Counted from the first letter of the stretch, positions 41,321 to 53,883 are shown. The stretch is 64,000 nucleotides of DNA from Chrysogorgia sp. JL179-B06 (GCA_035772405.1 JAYKKM010000142.1:1426001-1490000); one strand, 5' to 3'. The notes: generated by a model from the sequence alone, not told the origin. Made by a program: numbers and translations.

Positions 41321-41699
41321 AGAAGACGTCGAAACAACACTTTTCAGACTGGAAATACCGTTTCACTGGCAAACAGCAATCACGAAAATATCCAAAATCC
41401 CCAAACCTCGACATGATTGTCATTTCCTACCACCCTAACATAATCGAGACGACTAACAGAAATCAATTGAAAGCAGACCTGTGCGAAGACCTCACAAGGC
41501 CCATACGTGGTTCTCGCTTCGGGAGAGGATGTTGATTATCTAATTCCAGGCCTGCCAAAGGGAGTACCAGTCTCTGCTTTACTCATGAGCGCTGTCAGAT
41601 CAACATCAACAAGATTCATAAGGCTGACACACTTTGGGATGAAACAGCCCGTTTTAGACTTTCGAAATCTCCCTCTCGAGTAAGTACAACATTTTCATT

Positions 41700-42100
41700 A
41701 TGTCCAGGTTTTTTTTACTTAAACTAATTTTATCAATTCGCGCCCACTTTAGTACACAGCGGGTATCCCCAAAACCTGCGGTGTTTGACAACCGCCAACG
41801 ACCGCCTAAAAACCACGGGGGTTCGTTTACCGCAAAAAGCACACCAGAAATAGAGTACATCGCCCAAGTAAAAGTATATAATGTTATCCATCTCCTCGTG
41901 AGAGCCCTCAATAATAACAAGTTTGTGCCACCGATCAACACCCGCAATGGGAAAAGCAACTTGAGCAGATAAGAAGAATACGCATTGAATGCAGAGTGTG
42001 TGCCACAACATTGGAAGAGGCAATGGCCATTATCCATGAAAGAGAGCCACACAAGACTAAAAACACCTCAACGCGCCAAAGCACCCCCACAATCTAAAAC
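41700..42100 (+). pseudogene. Possible N-terminal fragment of a retroelement ORF
   Basis: An open frame (YIAQVKVYNVIHLLVRALNN) passes, after a frame change near 41950, into WEKQLEQIRRIRIECRVCAT. The motif order resembles the region before the reverse transcriptase in some non-LTR elements (PPxWxxRLExKI). Weak; could also be an unrelated host exon. Confidence 0.25.
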
Positions 42101-42418
42101 ACCCCCAAATGCACCCCGCAAACACCCCCATCACCCTGCGAACACCCCCGCCCCGTATTATCGCTTATCTCGATTTCGTGTGTCGATTACGTTTATCGTC
42201 GAAATATTGCCTATTTAACCTTAGTGTATAACCTACTAAATGATTCTTTGGACCAAGAGAAGCCGTACGAAGAACGATTTCGATTCGTATTGACTTGTCA
42301 AACGAAGCGAAGGTTGAGTGCACAGATTGACAAAAGATGTGGGTCATTAAGGGTAATTAGTGGTGCAACTCACATGTAGAATATTCAACCGAGTGTTACC
42401 AGTGAAATAATTCTTCGA

Positions 42419-43039
42419 TTAATTAAAACGTTTCAGACATTTCATTGTTTTATTTTGGAGTAATTTGGTGGTTCTGAAAAGAACCCGTTTTTTTTGGTTT
42501 CTTTTTTTCTTTTCTTTTCTTGTCTTTTTTTCTTTTACACATAGAAGGGCACTACGAGTGCAGTCTGCTGAAGTGATTAGGAATTCTTCAGTGAGCATAT
42601 TTGCTAGCCATTGTCCAAAAGCCTCGACTTCTACTTTCGAGAAGCGATGGTAGGCGTGGAGTTCTGTGTGATTTCCACATGTCTCTAGCCAAACCATACC
42701 GTCAAATAGGCGGCTTTCCGGCACCCGAAACACTCCAAGTTTACTGAAGGGATTCCTAATCGCTTCACACTCGAGATTTTCTCCTTTGTACGCAAGCGTT
42801 GACTTGTCGTTCTTCTTTACGAGTTGGTAGAAGTCAACGACTATCTCTTCTAATGCTTTGATTGGGAAAGCTTTTCTAGTTTCTTCCACGCGGTACGCCC
42901 AGGGGAAGCTTGTGGATATGCTTCTTTACGTATCTACAGCTTCTTTGATCTTTTTGGTTGAGGTCGTGCCATTTGACCCCAGAACCAAGACCCCAACTTT
43001 AAGCACACGGAGTTCTTTTGCTTTTGCTGAATTGGACAT
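42419..43039 (-). pseudogene. Unrecognised 207-codon frame with one internal stop
   Basis: ATG 43039 starts a frame that is open to 42419 apart from one TAA at 42926-42928 (codon 38). The N terminus (KVGVLVLGSNGTTSTKKIKE) and middle (RLFDGMVWLETCGNHTELHA) look like real protein and the tail is very lysine-rich. The stop overlaps a possible splice donor (GTAAAG), so either a nonsense mutation or an exon edge. Family unknown. Confidence 0.3.
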
Positions 43040-43370
43040 CCCTGTTAAAATAAATGTATTCATTCATTCATTTTCTACATAAGAATCTTTTCTCAACCCC
43101 GAAACCACCCATATCTATTATTCCTGCAATATTTTCCATGTCGCTTGAGAAGCTGTATTTGGATGTTAATGATGGCTGTTAAACCCTTCTTTTATATAAT
43201 GTTCGCCTAGTAACAACAACCATCCCATTGTGACGAAACTCATTAAAAATCGATTATCGAATACATGTTCTGGAGACTTTTGGCAAAATGATGAAAATAC
43301 ACTTTGATTTCGTTTTATTCAGTAATACACATTCGTAGTCAAAGCAGTCACTAAAATTAATATAACGCGT

Positions 43371-43625
43371 GGTTTACATTCCCTTAACTTCAAAGACCAT
43401 CTTCCAATACCTTCTGAACGTAATGTGCGCTTTTTTAATGTCAGGTGGTTTCTGAATGTTTCTCTCGTCTCGAATTTTTCGTTGAACCTCTCTCAGTACT
43501 TTCTGCACGTGAGGTAGCTCCTTTTCGGTAAACGAAACGAGTTTCCCATCACAGATCTGATTTAAACCACCGAACGTTTGGTCCCATTCGAAATTATCAA
43601 CGCCGATATTAAATCGCGTTTTGCC
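43371..43625 (-). other. Unrecognised open exon-like stretch
   Basis: An 80-codon minus-strand frame without ATG, including GVDNFEWDQTFGGLNQICDG and a charged helix, ending in a stop. It lies directly beside the foldback at 43.64 kb, so its 5' side may have been displaced. Family unknown. Confidence 0.25.
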
Positions 43626-43639
43626 GTTAAAGTGCCTAT

Positions 43640-45830
43640 GTCAAGGTCATGGAATTTGCATATTTCGAACATTTGAGTTACTCTAAGAAAATTTGTAATA
43701 TATCTTGTCAGAAAAAAATCTCATCTTCATGGACTTTTTCGCTCTCGAAGTTGGCTATTTTGCCCTTTTCCGCGAGATGGAAATTACTGGTGACTACTAT
43801 TGAGAGAATGGCGACTCGTGTGCTGAAATAGTGCTCAAAATCTCCCTCTTCACGATATTTTTTGCATTTTGGTTTAAAATTTTACGGGAGGAATGTCATG
43901 GAGCTTTTCCGAGTTAAATGAGAACCAGGATGACTCGTGTCAAGTGTCAACAAAACCCTCGCAACACATGGAAGGGAACAGTGCCCATCAAACGAATGCG
44001 AACCTGTCGCCGATGCAGACTGGATTGAGAATTATAACGAGAAAAGATGTCTCGAGTAGAGTAAATTACAGATGCGTAGACGCCGCTTGAATGGACGCGT
44101 CGCTGGGCAAAGTTGGTAAGTGTTCTTTTATTATTATATTTAAATACATGTATTTTGTTTCGTGTCTGCGCCTCTACAGACTCATGTACGTATTCGTTTT
44201 AATTTATTTAAATTTTGGTCAATTTCCCGGCAGCATTAATGGCACTTTGTTTCATCTGAAAATCAATTTTATGTCTCTGAAGGACAAAAAATTGAAAAAT
44301 TAAAAGGAATACGTACATGTATTACCCAGTACTATTGAATACAGTTAAGTAGTTATTCGATTTTGATATTGTCTGTAGTGGCAGAGACACGAAACAAAAT
44401 ACATGTATTAGTTATATATAATAATATAAGAACACTGACCAACATTTGCACAGTGACGCGTCTATTCAAGCGGGATCTCAGCAACTGTAATTTACTCTGC
44501 TCGAGACGTCTTTTCTCGTTATAATTCGCGACCAGTCTGCATCGGCGACAGGTTCGCCTTCGTTTGATGCGCTGTTCTGTGTTCCATATGTTGCGATGGT
44601 TTTGTTGACACTTGACAAAAGGTCAAATTACGGAAAGTTCATCATATACAATTGCTTCGTTCTATTTTAAAACCCAATTTAATTTGATAACTATCAACAA
44701 GAACACATACTATAAACTTTCGATATTATATTTAAAGACATTTTAGAGCATTCTGGCTAGGGATGCACCGGATCCAAATTTAAAAGTTCCGGCCGGAACC
44801 GGAACTGGCCGGAACTGAAATAAGTTCCGGCCGGAACTAACCGGCCGGAACCGGGTATCAGAGTAGCATCTTTCCGTTTGAACCAGTAGCTTATTCTGAC
44901 AGTCCTTGTGGAATTAAGTGGTCAAAAAGTGAAAATAACCCCTCACTAAATAATACCAGATAGAAAATTATTAAAATTGTCCATATTTATATTTCCATTA
45001 CATACAAAACTAGTTTTATAATGTTTTAACTTTTTGTTTTCCATACTGGTATCATGAACATTTTTGTCCAATCAAATGTGAATACTGAATATTTTCCAGA
45101 AAGTCCTTTGTTTCCTTATAGTTGATCTGTTTTTAATCGCGTTGACGCCGTGCATAGTTTTAGAAAGCCTGAGCACTATAGAACAACCGCTGACCATATT
45201 TTGACAAATAAGTTCCGGTTCCGGCCAAACATTTTTCATGAGTTCCGGCCGGAACCGGAACTTGGAAAAATCGGAGTTCCGGCCGGAACTAACCGGCCGG
45301 AACCAAGTTCCGGTGCATCCCTAATTCTGGCTTGTATTTCTGGCATTTCTGCCTTTAAATGTGGTTTCAAAAGTGGACGGGTATTCTATAATTGCTCCCA
45401 ACTGCGTCGTCTTCGACTTCCATCGTGTATCCGGCTATAAAATTAGTTTCTGAGTCATCCTGGCTCTCATTTAACTCGGAAAAGCTCGATGACATTGCTC
45501 CCGTAAAAGTTTAAATCAAAATGCAAAAAATATCGCGGAAAGAAAGATTTTGAGCACTATTTCAGCACACGAGTCTTACAGTTCTGCTGTTGTTCTGCTT
45601 CGAGGGGTTCTCAATATGATGTCACTTCCGGCCCCAAACGCCATTCTCTCAACAGTAGTCACCAGTACTTTCCATCTCACGGTAAAGGCCAAAAAAGGGC
45701 AAAATAGCCAACTTCGAGAGCGAAAAAGTCCGTGAAGATTAGATTTTCGTCTGACAAGATATATTACAATTGTTCTTAGAATAACCCAAACATTTGAAAT
45801 ATGCAAATTCCCATTCCCTTGATAATAAAG
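43640..45830. mobile_element. Foldback element, nearly full-length palindrome, with insertion
   Basis: 43640-44113 is repeated inverted as 44452-44620 plus 45452-45830, and the loop 44114-44451 is itself partly self-complementary (AAATACATGTATTTTGTTTC/GAAACAAAATACATGTATTA). The right arm is interrupted by about 830 bp (44621-45451), including a hAT MITE. Confidence 0.75.
44758..45323. mobile_element. hAT-type MITE, 566 bp
   Basis: Termini TAGGGATGCACCGG/CCGGTGCATCCCTA with the 8-bp duplication ATTCTGGC on both sides (44750-44757, 45324-45331). Subterminal regions contain many copies of the palindrome GTTCCGGCCGGAAC. No transposase. Confidence 0.9.
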
Positions 45831-46078
45831 ATACGGGTCTAACCAGGGCCCCTTCTTCTTCTAACAACGAGAACTTATCTCATGACACGCCCACAACTCA
45901 TTGTTTCCAAACACGTGTTAAATCTCATATTCAACTGTATAAAAAACCTTCAAGTGGGCAGGGCTTTGAAGAGAGGGAAATTGCGGGGTAAAATAGCTCA
46001 TTAATATGCAATAAACAGTTGTCACACTCTGATAAGTAAAAACGTCTTTTATTCGTTGTGGGCGTGTCATGAGACAAG

Positions 46079-46640
46079 ACGGTTAATTAATGGTACTCGT
46101 GCGATATGGCATTTAACATCGCTCGTGAAGCTTAAAGTGCCCATGACCCCAAATTCGATATTACTGATATAGATGCTACATGAAGTGAAAAGTTGAATGC
46201 CAAAATATTTTATGATTTGAGCTTTGCGTTGATGTGCTATAAAGATTTGTTTGTCAGAAATGCTAATGAGTGTGACGTCATTTACGGCATCATTTCGGAT
46301 ACAATATTCTACTGTTAAAGCAAATTAATCTAACTCAAAATTTGATGATGTACTTAACCGCTATAGTAAAGATTTTATCAACTTTTTCACTCAAATCCTC
46401 AACCAGTCTATCACACGGAAAGCAGAAAAGAAAGCCAAATGCCGTAAATAACGTCACACTCATTAGCATTTCTGACAAACAAATCTTTATAGCACATCAA
46501 CGCAAAGCTCAAATCATAAAATATTTTGGCATTCAACTTTTCACTTCGTGTAGCATCTATATCAGTAATATCGTATTAAGCTTCCCTCGCGATGTTAAAT
46601 CCCATATCGCACTCGTACTCCCATTAATTAACCATTACTT
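46079..46640. mobile_element. MITE with about 200-bp inverted arms, probable TTAA target
   Basis: 46079-46290 and 46436-46640 are inverted copies (for example TTTGTTTGTCAGAAATGCTA). TTAATTAATGG/CCATTAATTAA at the edges allows a TTAA duplication, as for piggyBac-type elements. The left arm has a 22-bp insertion. Confidence 0.75.
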
Positions 46641-46642
46641 AC

Positions 46643-46821
46643 CAAAAGCATCAGAATAAGTGCCAACATTTTCTCAAACACTGGTTCGTTTAAGGTAATC
46701 CCTCTACCGGGCACTAGCAAATTGACCCCGTCTCTAACTCTGAATTCTTTGACACAAACACGCATCTCTTGAAAGAACTGATCGGTATAGACGTAAACTT
46801 CATTTGAACCACGTTTCTTTT
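46643..46821 (-). CDS. Possible exon encoding a PC4-like domain
   Basis: Minus-strand frame with SNEVYVYTDQFFQEMRVCVK, then EFRVRDGVNLLVPGRGITLN and an EKML helix. The pattern of strands, the KEFRVRDG turn and the PGRGITL segment resemble the PC4/SUB1 single-strand-DNA-binding domain. It ends at a perfect splice donor (GTAAGT at 46642-46637), immediately followed by the MITE in the intron. No clear acceptor or start was seen. No ATG-started gene could be built. Confidence 0.35.
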
Positions 46822-46839
46822 AGCAGTATCGGTCTCTCA

Positions 46840-47980
46840 TGCACAAAGTTCATTATTGGAGTCGCAAAAATCTCGTCCATTGCTAGTTAACCAAAAACGC
46901 AGCCTTATAATCGTTAGATGCGAGGCGAATTCGAACCCACGCATTCGCCTTTACCTAATGACCTTTTAATGACTTTTTCTCATTCAACTTCTTCGTGGAC
47001 TATGTATAGTCAACGAAATCTCGATTTGTGTAAATTTTCCTCGAGATATTTGTTCAGTTTTATGACGTTTTGTGACGTAGAAGTTTTATCACGTGTATTA
47101 AAGTTCCTTACCTTTCGCCGTTCGGAACGCTGTGAAGTTTGAACGATCTGTTCTGCCTTCAGTAAAGACGTATTCTCTTGTCAAGGTAAGACGAGTAAGA
47201 TAGTTATGTCTACTTAATTTTTCTTGTCAAACGCTCACCAAACGGAAATATGGCTGAGTGACTGCGAGGTATCTGCGATTTCTTGCCATCACAGAATCAC
47301 TTGTCGCATGCATGATTTTTTTTGTTTGTGAATACAGTTTTCCTTCTATTTTGGGTGTATATTGGTTTGAGTTCATTGTTTCTCACGATATTGAGCATGC
47401 AGAAGAATGCACATCCGTGTCCCTCATACACAGCTGTGAGATATAAATCTACAGAATATTGAACTGCATTTTTATACAAGAAAAAATTCTGATTAACTTA
47501 GTTTATCAAATTACTGTTATAATGTCAACTTTTTGTGTTCATATTGAACTGCATTTTATGCAAGAAACAAATTCTGATTAACTTAGTTTATCAACTGTTA
47601 TATAATGTCAACTTTTTGTGTTCATATTGAACTGCCTTTTTATGCAAGTCTTGTACAGAGAACTATGTTATACAACTATTTGATCTTTATATGTTCAATT
47701 GCATTTTTATGCAACTGTTCAACTTACATCTGTTTAATATTACACATGTTCATGAACTACTATATTGTAAATAGATGTTGAGAACGGTTACAAGTCAACA
47801 CAAGGGGAGTCGACAAAGGTTGGGGCAGACGTCTATTGTAAGATAACAATGTCTTACCCCAGATAGATGTCTAACATATATGATATATGAGCTCCATATA
47901 TATGTAGAAATCACTGCTCTGGTATTACCTAAACCATAACCGCATGGGTACGAGGCTGTACTACTTCCTCTGCGTTGACT
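46840..47980. other. Gene-free stretch
   Basis: No gene recognised. ATTGAACTGCATTTTTATGC-like units recur three or four times at 47455-47720. Confidence 0.35.
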
Positions 47981-47983
47981 TCA

Positions 47984-48183
47984 ATAAAGACGCTGTTACA
48001 CTGTGCAATTTTTCATGCAACTTGTCTCGCAATACTGATCTAGAGGCATGCTAAGTAAAAAGTGTAAATGCAAGCATGGGTCCACGTTGCACTCTGCTGA
48101 CCATTTTCTTACTTAACATGCCTCTAGATCAGTGTTGCGAGACAAGTTGCATGAACAATTGCACAGTGTAACAGCGCCTTAAA
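47984..48183. mobile_element. Palindromic MITE, 200 bp
   Basis: CGCTGTTACACTGTGCAATT onward (to 48052) is inverted at 48117-48181. TAAAG on both sides may be the target duplication. Confidence 0.65.
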
Positions 48184-48494
48184 GCCCACCACTTGTTTTT
48201 CCAATTTTGTACAACATCACGACTGCCTTGGATTTTGAGGCAGCACTTCTTTGCGATAGTAACTTCTTGCGATAGTAACTTCTAGTTAACTAATATTCAA
48301 ATCAGCTGGCGTAAAGTTGTTGAAGCACAGCAGACTAATGACTTTTTAATGTCTTCCTCTCGTTCAAAACCAATTAACCAATATTCAAATCATGCCTTAG
48401 CAATGGTTACAACATCATAACGACAGCGTCGTTAATAAAACCAGCCAAGTACTGTAAGCTGTTTAAACCGCGACAGTTTCTTCCCGGTTTCCGT

Positions 48495-48850
48495 TTATAT
48501 TTCGCCAAGACAAACGCGCCTAAAAACTTCAACAGTTCTACCACAGAATAAGTATTTATTCTGTGGTTCTACACCCACAGCTTCTCGAACTGTTTCGGAG
48601 TCAAAAAAATCGCCAATTTTCGACACTAGTGTTAAATAAGCGATAATTCTTCCAAAATGCACAACATGCATCTCTTGGTAAATATCGTGTAAATTATTCG
48701 GCAAGTTAGCTCCGCGGATTCGAACGGCAATCTTCTCGTGCAATTTCACTATGCTCCCTAAGACATGCATTCATATGAAAACATAAATTGTCTTTCCCTA
48801 TATCGATATTATTCTTTTGTAATTCATCCCAAATCGTTTGCTCGGCCATG
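48495..48850 (-). other. Unrecognised open frames
   Basis: ATG about 48849 opens a frame that ends early; an overlapping frame to 48495 encodes a 91-residue segment with HFGRIIAYLTLVSKIGDFF. Some resemblance to a Bcl-2 BH1 helix was considered but is not convincing. May be a broken small host gene. Confidence 0.25.
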
Positions 48851-48869
48851 GCGCCAAAAATGATATATT

Positions 48870-50200
48870 CCCGCAAACGACTCGTCTATTTATCGTCATC
48901 GGAAATGCTTCGTCAGTTCTTCGGAACCCGAATTATTGATTATTCATAACTCATGAATTATTTTGTTAATAATTTGCTAATTTGCTAAGACAAAATAATT
49001 CCTTAGATTTTCGCATAAAAGGTCATTAAGCCCGGCATATTACTAACAAGACGCCCGCTAGGCGTTAACTCGGGCTACTTGAGGTTGTGGCTTGTTGAAA
49101 GACATTGTAGGCAAATTCAATATACACAAATCTATAGTTGTAGGTACAATGGTAGATGTAATGATACAGCTGTCAGTGCAGGGAAACCCCAGGTAAGTAT
49201 GAGAGATTAGACTTATCAAGAAACAAATCTAAGGAAATGCCCCACCTACAGTATAGGGGAAAATAACATCCTAAACCCCACCTACAAGTCACCTTCGGGG
49301 TTTCCTTGGGTGCCGTATGGGTTTCCAGTGACAAGTATACTGAGAACAATATAACTGATTTAATACTTGCTCAAACTGAACCTGTTTGCGGGACTGGCCA
49401 GATGAATTGTTGTTACATGAGTACAGGCCGGGCTTGCTTGCCAGGTTGACCCTGTTGACTAGAACTGGATTAGGTCAGCAAACAGGATGGCTCATTTGGT
49501 GGGCAGACTTCTCAGTAAGCCAGCTTGGATACTGAGCCAACTCACCTTCATATAATCAAAGCCGTTGGCCAACAATACGTTATGGTGACAAGTGCATTTA
49601 AATCAAACCATTTAGCTGGCAGTAGCAAGACATCATAAGCAAAACAGCTTAAAGAAATATAATTCAAAATCTTTATTTCTTTGTGAAGTCAACATTTTGA
49701 GCCAGTAAACATATTCATAAATTTAGCACATTTATTATTGGGCCAGCTCGCTTCATGTAATATCAAAAATGTATCTGGCTGTACAGACCAAGTAACAGTT
49801 GGCAAATGGTGTGCTTGTTAGCAAGTCTGGCATGTGGACTAGCCTGCCTCATGTACTGTAATATCAGGACTATTATTACTATCTCGATTAGAGAGCGAGC
49901 TTGCCCCCTGCATGTACAGCTTGCCTTCATATACAGCTATAGTAATCATGAAACTAGCCAAAAATCAGTATGAAAAGTTTGTATCTGTCTGTGCAGACCA
50001 AGTAACTGTTGTAACAATGGAAAGTACATGGCAACAGGCTGTCATTGGTAAACCAGCAAATAAAAAACTCTTTACTCTTTGATCTTGATAGTTGGTATGG
50101 GTGTCAGAGAGTTGATCGATACAGACTTATTGATAACCAGCACATGGTTATCAATAAAGCTTATAAACATATTACAGTTACCTCAGAACAGTTAACATAT
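48870..50200. other. Gene-free stretch
   Basis: No gene, RNA or clear element recognised; diffuse direct repeats such as TCTGTACAGACCAAGTAAC occur. Confidence 0.35.
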
Positions 50201-50823
50201 TTTCACACAGCATTCATATGTTGAGTTTTATAAACAATAAACAATGCAGGCAACAAAGCTTATAAAACATATTACATTTACCTCAGAACAGTTAACATAT
50301 TTTCACACAGCATTCACACGTTGAGTTTCATATTAAATTGTTAAACATATGAATGCTGTGTGAAAATATGTTAACTGTTCTGAGGTATAAACTGTAATAT
50401 GTTTTTGAAAATATGTTAACTGTTCTGAGGTAACTGTAATATGTTTTATAAGCTTTGTTGCCTGCATTGTTTATTGTTTATATGTCTATATACAAAATAA
50501 AGTCGATGCTAATCAACAGTTTATTGTTTCATACACAATATATAAACCTTCGACATTATAATTATCGATTAATGTTGAGTTTTATAAACAATAAACAATG
50601 CAGAAAACAAAGCTTATAAAACATATTACAGTTACCTCAGAACAGTTAACATATTTTCACACAGCATTCATACGTTGAGTTTCATATTAAATTGTTAAAC
50701 ATAGGTTTAATCGAGTACACATCAGCGTACAGGTACGGCATTTTCAGTGTACGGTTTATATCGAGATCGCAGACAGAGACCACCAAGGCACCAACCGTGT
50801 CGAAATCGCTCGTTATCTTTTGA
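50200..50823. repeat. Clustered direct and inverted copies of a 120-bp repeat
   Basis: The unit (containing TTACCTCAGAACAGTTAACA) occurs directly three times and inverted around 50340-50490. The last copy and its flank up to CGCTCGTTATCTTTT reappear at 61490-61735. Confidence 0.7.
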
Positions 50824-51240
50824 GTCAGCTCGCAGTTCTCGAAAGAACCTTTCTGATTGGTTAAACGCTTTACGTCATAATCTTTAAACTGTTTTAGTAT
50901 GTCAATCTACGTTTTTATTAAAACATTGCAGAACGCTTTTTGTTATGCTAATCCACGTTTTAAAGCTTGTTTTACCGAAAGTACATGCATGTTGTTGCAA
51001 AAAGCCGTGCACGTTATTTTATCAAGACCAGTGATATAAAGGCGTATCGCAGCGCCTTTCTTGTATAACGTGGATTCGTTAAAATTCTAACAGATTTTGG
51101 CTGTTACGTCTATGAATTAGCGTATCCAGCGTATAGAAGCCTCACATTAAGCTGTTAGCATTGTGAACTAATTTGGCTAGTGTAGTAAAGGTAAACGTAA
51201 GTATATTGAAGCAGTGGCCTTAACCTTTGCAGTGGTCGCA
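50824..51240. other. Gene-free stretch
   Basis: Contains a CCAAT-type box (TGATTGGTTAAACG) but no gene. Confidence 0.3.
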
Positions 51241-51261
51241 ACAGTGCGAGTGTTCGCAGGG

Positions 51262-52211
51262 CCGCAACAGTCGCAGTGGTTGCAACAGTCGCAGTGCTTG
51301 CAGCAGTCGCAGTGGTTGCAGCAGTCGCAGTGGTTGCAGCAGTCGCAGCAGTCGCAGTGGTTGCAGCAGTCGCAGTGGTTGCAGCAGTCGCTGTGGTTGC
51401 AGCAGTCGCAGTGGTTGCAGCAGTCGCTGTGGTTGCAGCAGTCGCAGTGGTTGCAGCAGTCGCAGTGGTTGCAGCAGTCGCAGTGGTTGCAGCAGTCGCA
51501 GTGGTTGTAGCAGTCGCAGTGGTTGCAACAGTCGCAGTGGTTGCAACAGTCGCAGTGGTTGCAGCAGTCGCAGTGGTTGCAGCAGTCGCAGTAGTTGCAG
51601 CAGTCGCAGTGGTTGCAGCAGTCGCAGTGGTTGCAACAGTCGCAGTGGTTGCAGCAGTCGCAGTGGTTGCAGCAGTCGCAGTGGTTGCAGCAGTCGCAGT
51701 GGTTGTAGCAGTCGCAGTGGTTGCAGCAGTCGCAGTGGTTGCAGCAGTCGCAGTGGTTGCAGCAGTCGCAGTGGTCGCAGCAGTCGCAGTGGTTGCAGCA
51801 GTCGCAGTGGTTGCAGCAGTCGCAGTGGTTGCAGCAGTCGCAGTGGTTGCAGCAGTCGCAGTGGTTGCAACAGTCGCAGTGGTTGCAGCAGTCGCAGTAG
51901 TTGCAGCAGTCGCAGTGGTTGCAACAGGCGCAGTGGTTGCAACAGTCGCAGTGGTTGCAACAGTCGCAGTGGTTGCAGCAGTCGCAGTGGTTGCAACAGT
52001 CGCAGTGGTTGCAGCAGTCGCAGTGGTTGCAGCAGTCGCAGTGGTTGCAGCAGTCGCAGTGGTTGCAACAATCGCAGTGGTTGCAGCAGTCGCAGTGGTT
52101 GCAGCAGTCGCAGTGGTTGCAACAGTCGCAGTGGTTGCAACAGTCGCAGTGGTTGCAGCAGTCGCAGTGGTTGCAGCAGTCGCAGTGGTTGCAACAGTCG
52201 CAGTGGTTGCA
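51262..52211. repeat. 18-bp minisatellite, about 53 copies
   Basis: Unit CAGTGGTTGCAGCAGTCG with few substitutions. It has no stop in any frame, so long Thr/Ala-, Ser/Gly/Cys- or Leu/Gln-rich frames across it are artefacts. It replaces the 3' end of the LINE at 52.2 kb. Confidence 0.95.
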
Positions 52212-53700
52212 AGGTCATGTTTTTTAGGGTTGGTAGGATGTTGTTGAGGTATCTCGTGGTAAAGTTGTAGATTTGTTTCGGTAAACTGTTGATAGTCGAT
52301 TGCCAATGTTTGACATTCTCCGCAAACGCCTCTTCCCACATTGCTTTTATAACGAGGCTTTGAGATGTAAAGTTTGTTACTATATGATAAATTTTGTCTT
52401 TCAGTATTTCTTTGAGAGCATCCTTGGCACTTAAATGACAGTCATATTGAATGTTGGTATTTTTTGTTGATATATCGATAATATTTAGACCAAACTTGGA
52501 TTTAGCTGGAAGAAGAATGTCCAAAGTTCCATTTGCAGGTATTTCAAGCCAACATCTGAATCTCAAGTTTGTTTTACCCAAGTCAGCAATCGTGAGGTGC
52601 CATGATATTTTCGGTAGAAGGTACTTCCCATACAGTTCTAATTTGAATCTTGGGTGTAAAGGTAGACGATCAATTTTTTCCAATGTTTCAGTTTCCGAAA
52701 GTAACCAGTGTTTATGATCAGAGTTATCCATTGCATAATTAAAATATCTTCCAAGGTAATTGAAGCTTTCATTTTGTTGCACGATTGGTAACATTTGCTG
52801 GTTAACATACAACTTAGGGTAGGTCTGCATGCTTGTTGAGTTCACTTTAGATATGCCAAACGTTTTACATTTATCAACGCGAATTGTCATTCTAGCCCAT
52901 GTACACCATGCTGTAAAGGCATTTAGTACAATTTGACGTTTGTGTTGTAATTGCTGCGTCGTCTGCGAATTGAAATTCAGAATTTCGATGTACTGTAACC
53001 AAGTTGAGTAAACTTATCAGATTTAATATATTGAATGAAAGTGTTTATTACCATGTTAAATATGAGTGGACTTAGAAGAACTCCTCTCTTAACTGGTAGG
53101 AAAGGCGTATAGTATGACTTGGTGATCACAGATGAGTGGAAATTACAATAAAGGTCTCCGACGCAATCGATAAAGTGGTCCGGGATTTTATGGTATCTTA
53201 ATACAGTTGAAATTAACCTATGATGTACCTCTCCGAAGGCATTTTTAAAATCTAATAAAGTTACTATCAATGAACGCTGTTGTTTCTTTGCTTGCCTTAT
53301 CAAATGTGCCAGCTGTGCTGTATGTTCAAATGTTCCTGTCGTTCCGGGAGTGAAGCCTTTTTGGACGGAAGTTTCAACGTATTCGTTCTTCACCAGAAAT
53401 TCATACATTCTGTTACGCATAGCCGACGTGAATATTTTTAAAGGCACTGATTGCAGAGTAATGGGTCTAAAATTTCTGGGATCGTTCGTTGAGTCTTTTT
53501 TATGTATCAAGATAGTGACCGCTCTTTTCCAAGCAATTGGTAACTTGCCTAATTTCCACACCTCATTGATGATTCCGGTTAAATATGATCGTAAATAGGC
53601 AGATTTTTTAAATGGTATAATGGCAAGTTGATCTAATGGGCAGGCAGAACCCTTTGATTTCATCTTTCTAATGATAGTCGTAATTTGAGCATAAGTAGGA
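52212..53700 (-). pseudogene. RLE-type LINE reverse transcriptase, broken
   Basis: On the minus strand: RNFRPITLQSVPLKIF, LLDFKNAFGEVHHRLI (motif A), GVLLSPLIFNMVI (motif B), then in another frame an FADDAA motif C near 52.97 kb, followed by a further frame with the thumb region (NYLGRYFNYAMDNSDH) as far as LNNILPTLKN. There the 18-bp array takes over where the zinc knuckle and endonuclease should be. Two frame changes. Same family as the fragment at 14.9-15.65 kb. Confidence 0.75.
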
Positions 53701-53789
53701 GGGTTGTTTGAAAATCATATTTAGGCGCCAGTATAGGTTCGGTATCCAACCAGGAATATTAAACGTAAGCCTAGGACAAACACATTTCC

Positions 53790-53790
53790 A

Positions 53791-53883
<93 letters not shown>

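Noticed and set aside
48495..48770. Bcl-2-like protein
   Set aside because: Only a short BH1-like helix resemblance; no BH2 motif and the frame is broken upstream.
51155..52340. Thr/Ala-rich, Ser/Gly/Cys-rich and Leu/Gln-rich proteins across the 18-bp array
   Set aside because: Stop-free minisatellite read in six frames; only the LINE part upstream (52212-52890) has real protein character.
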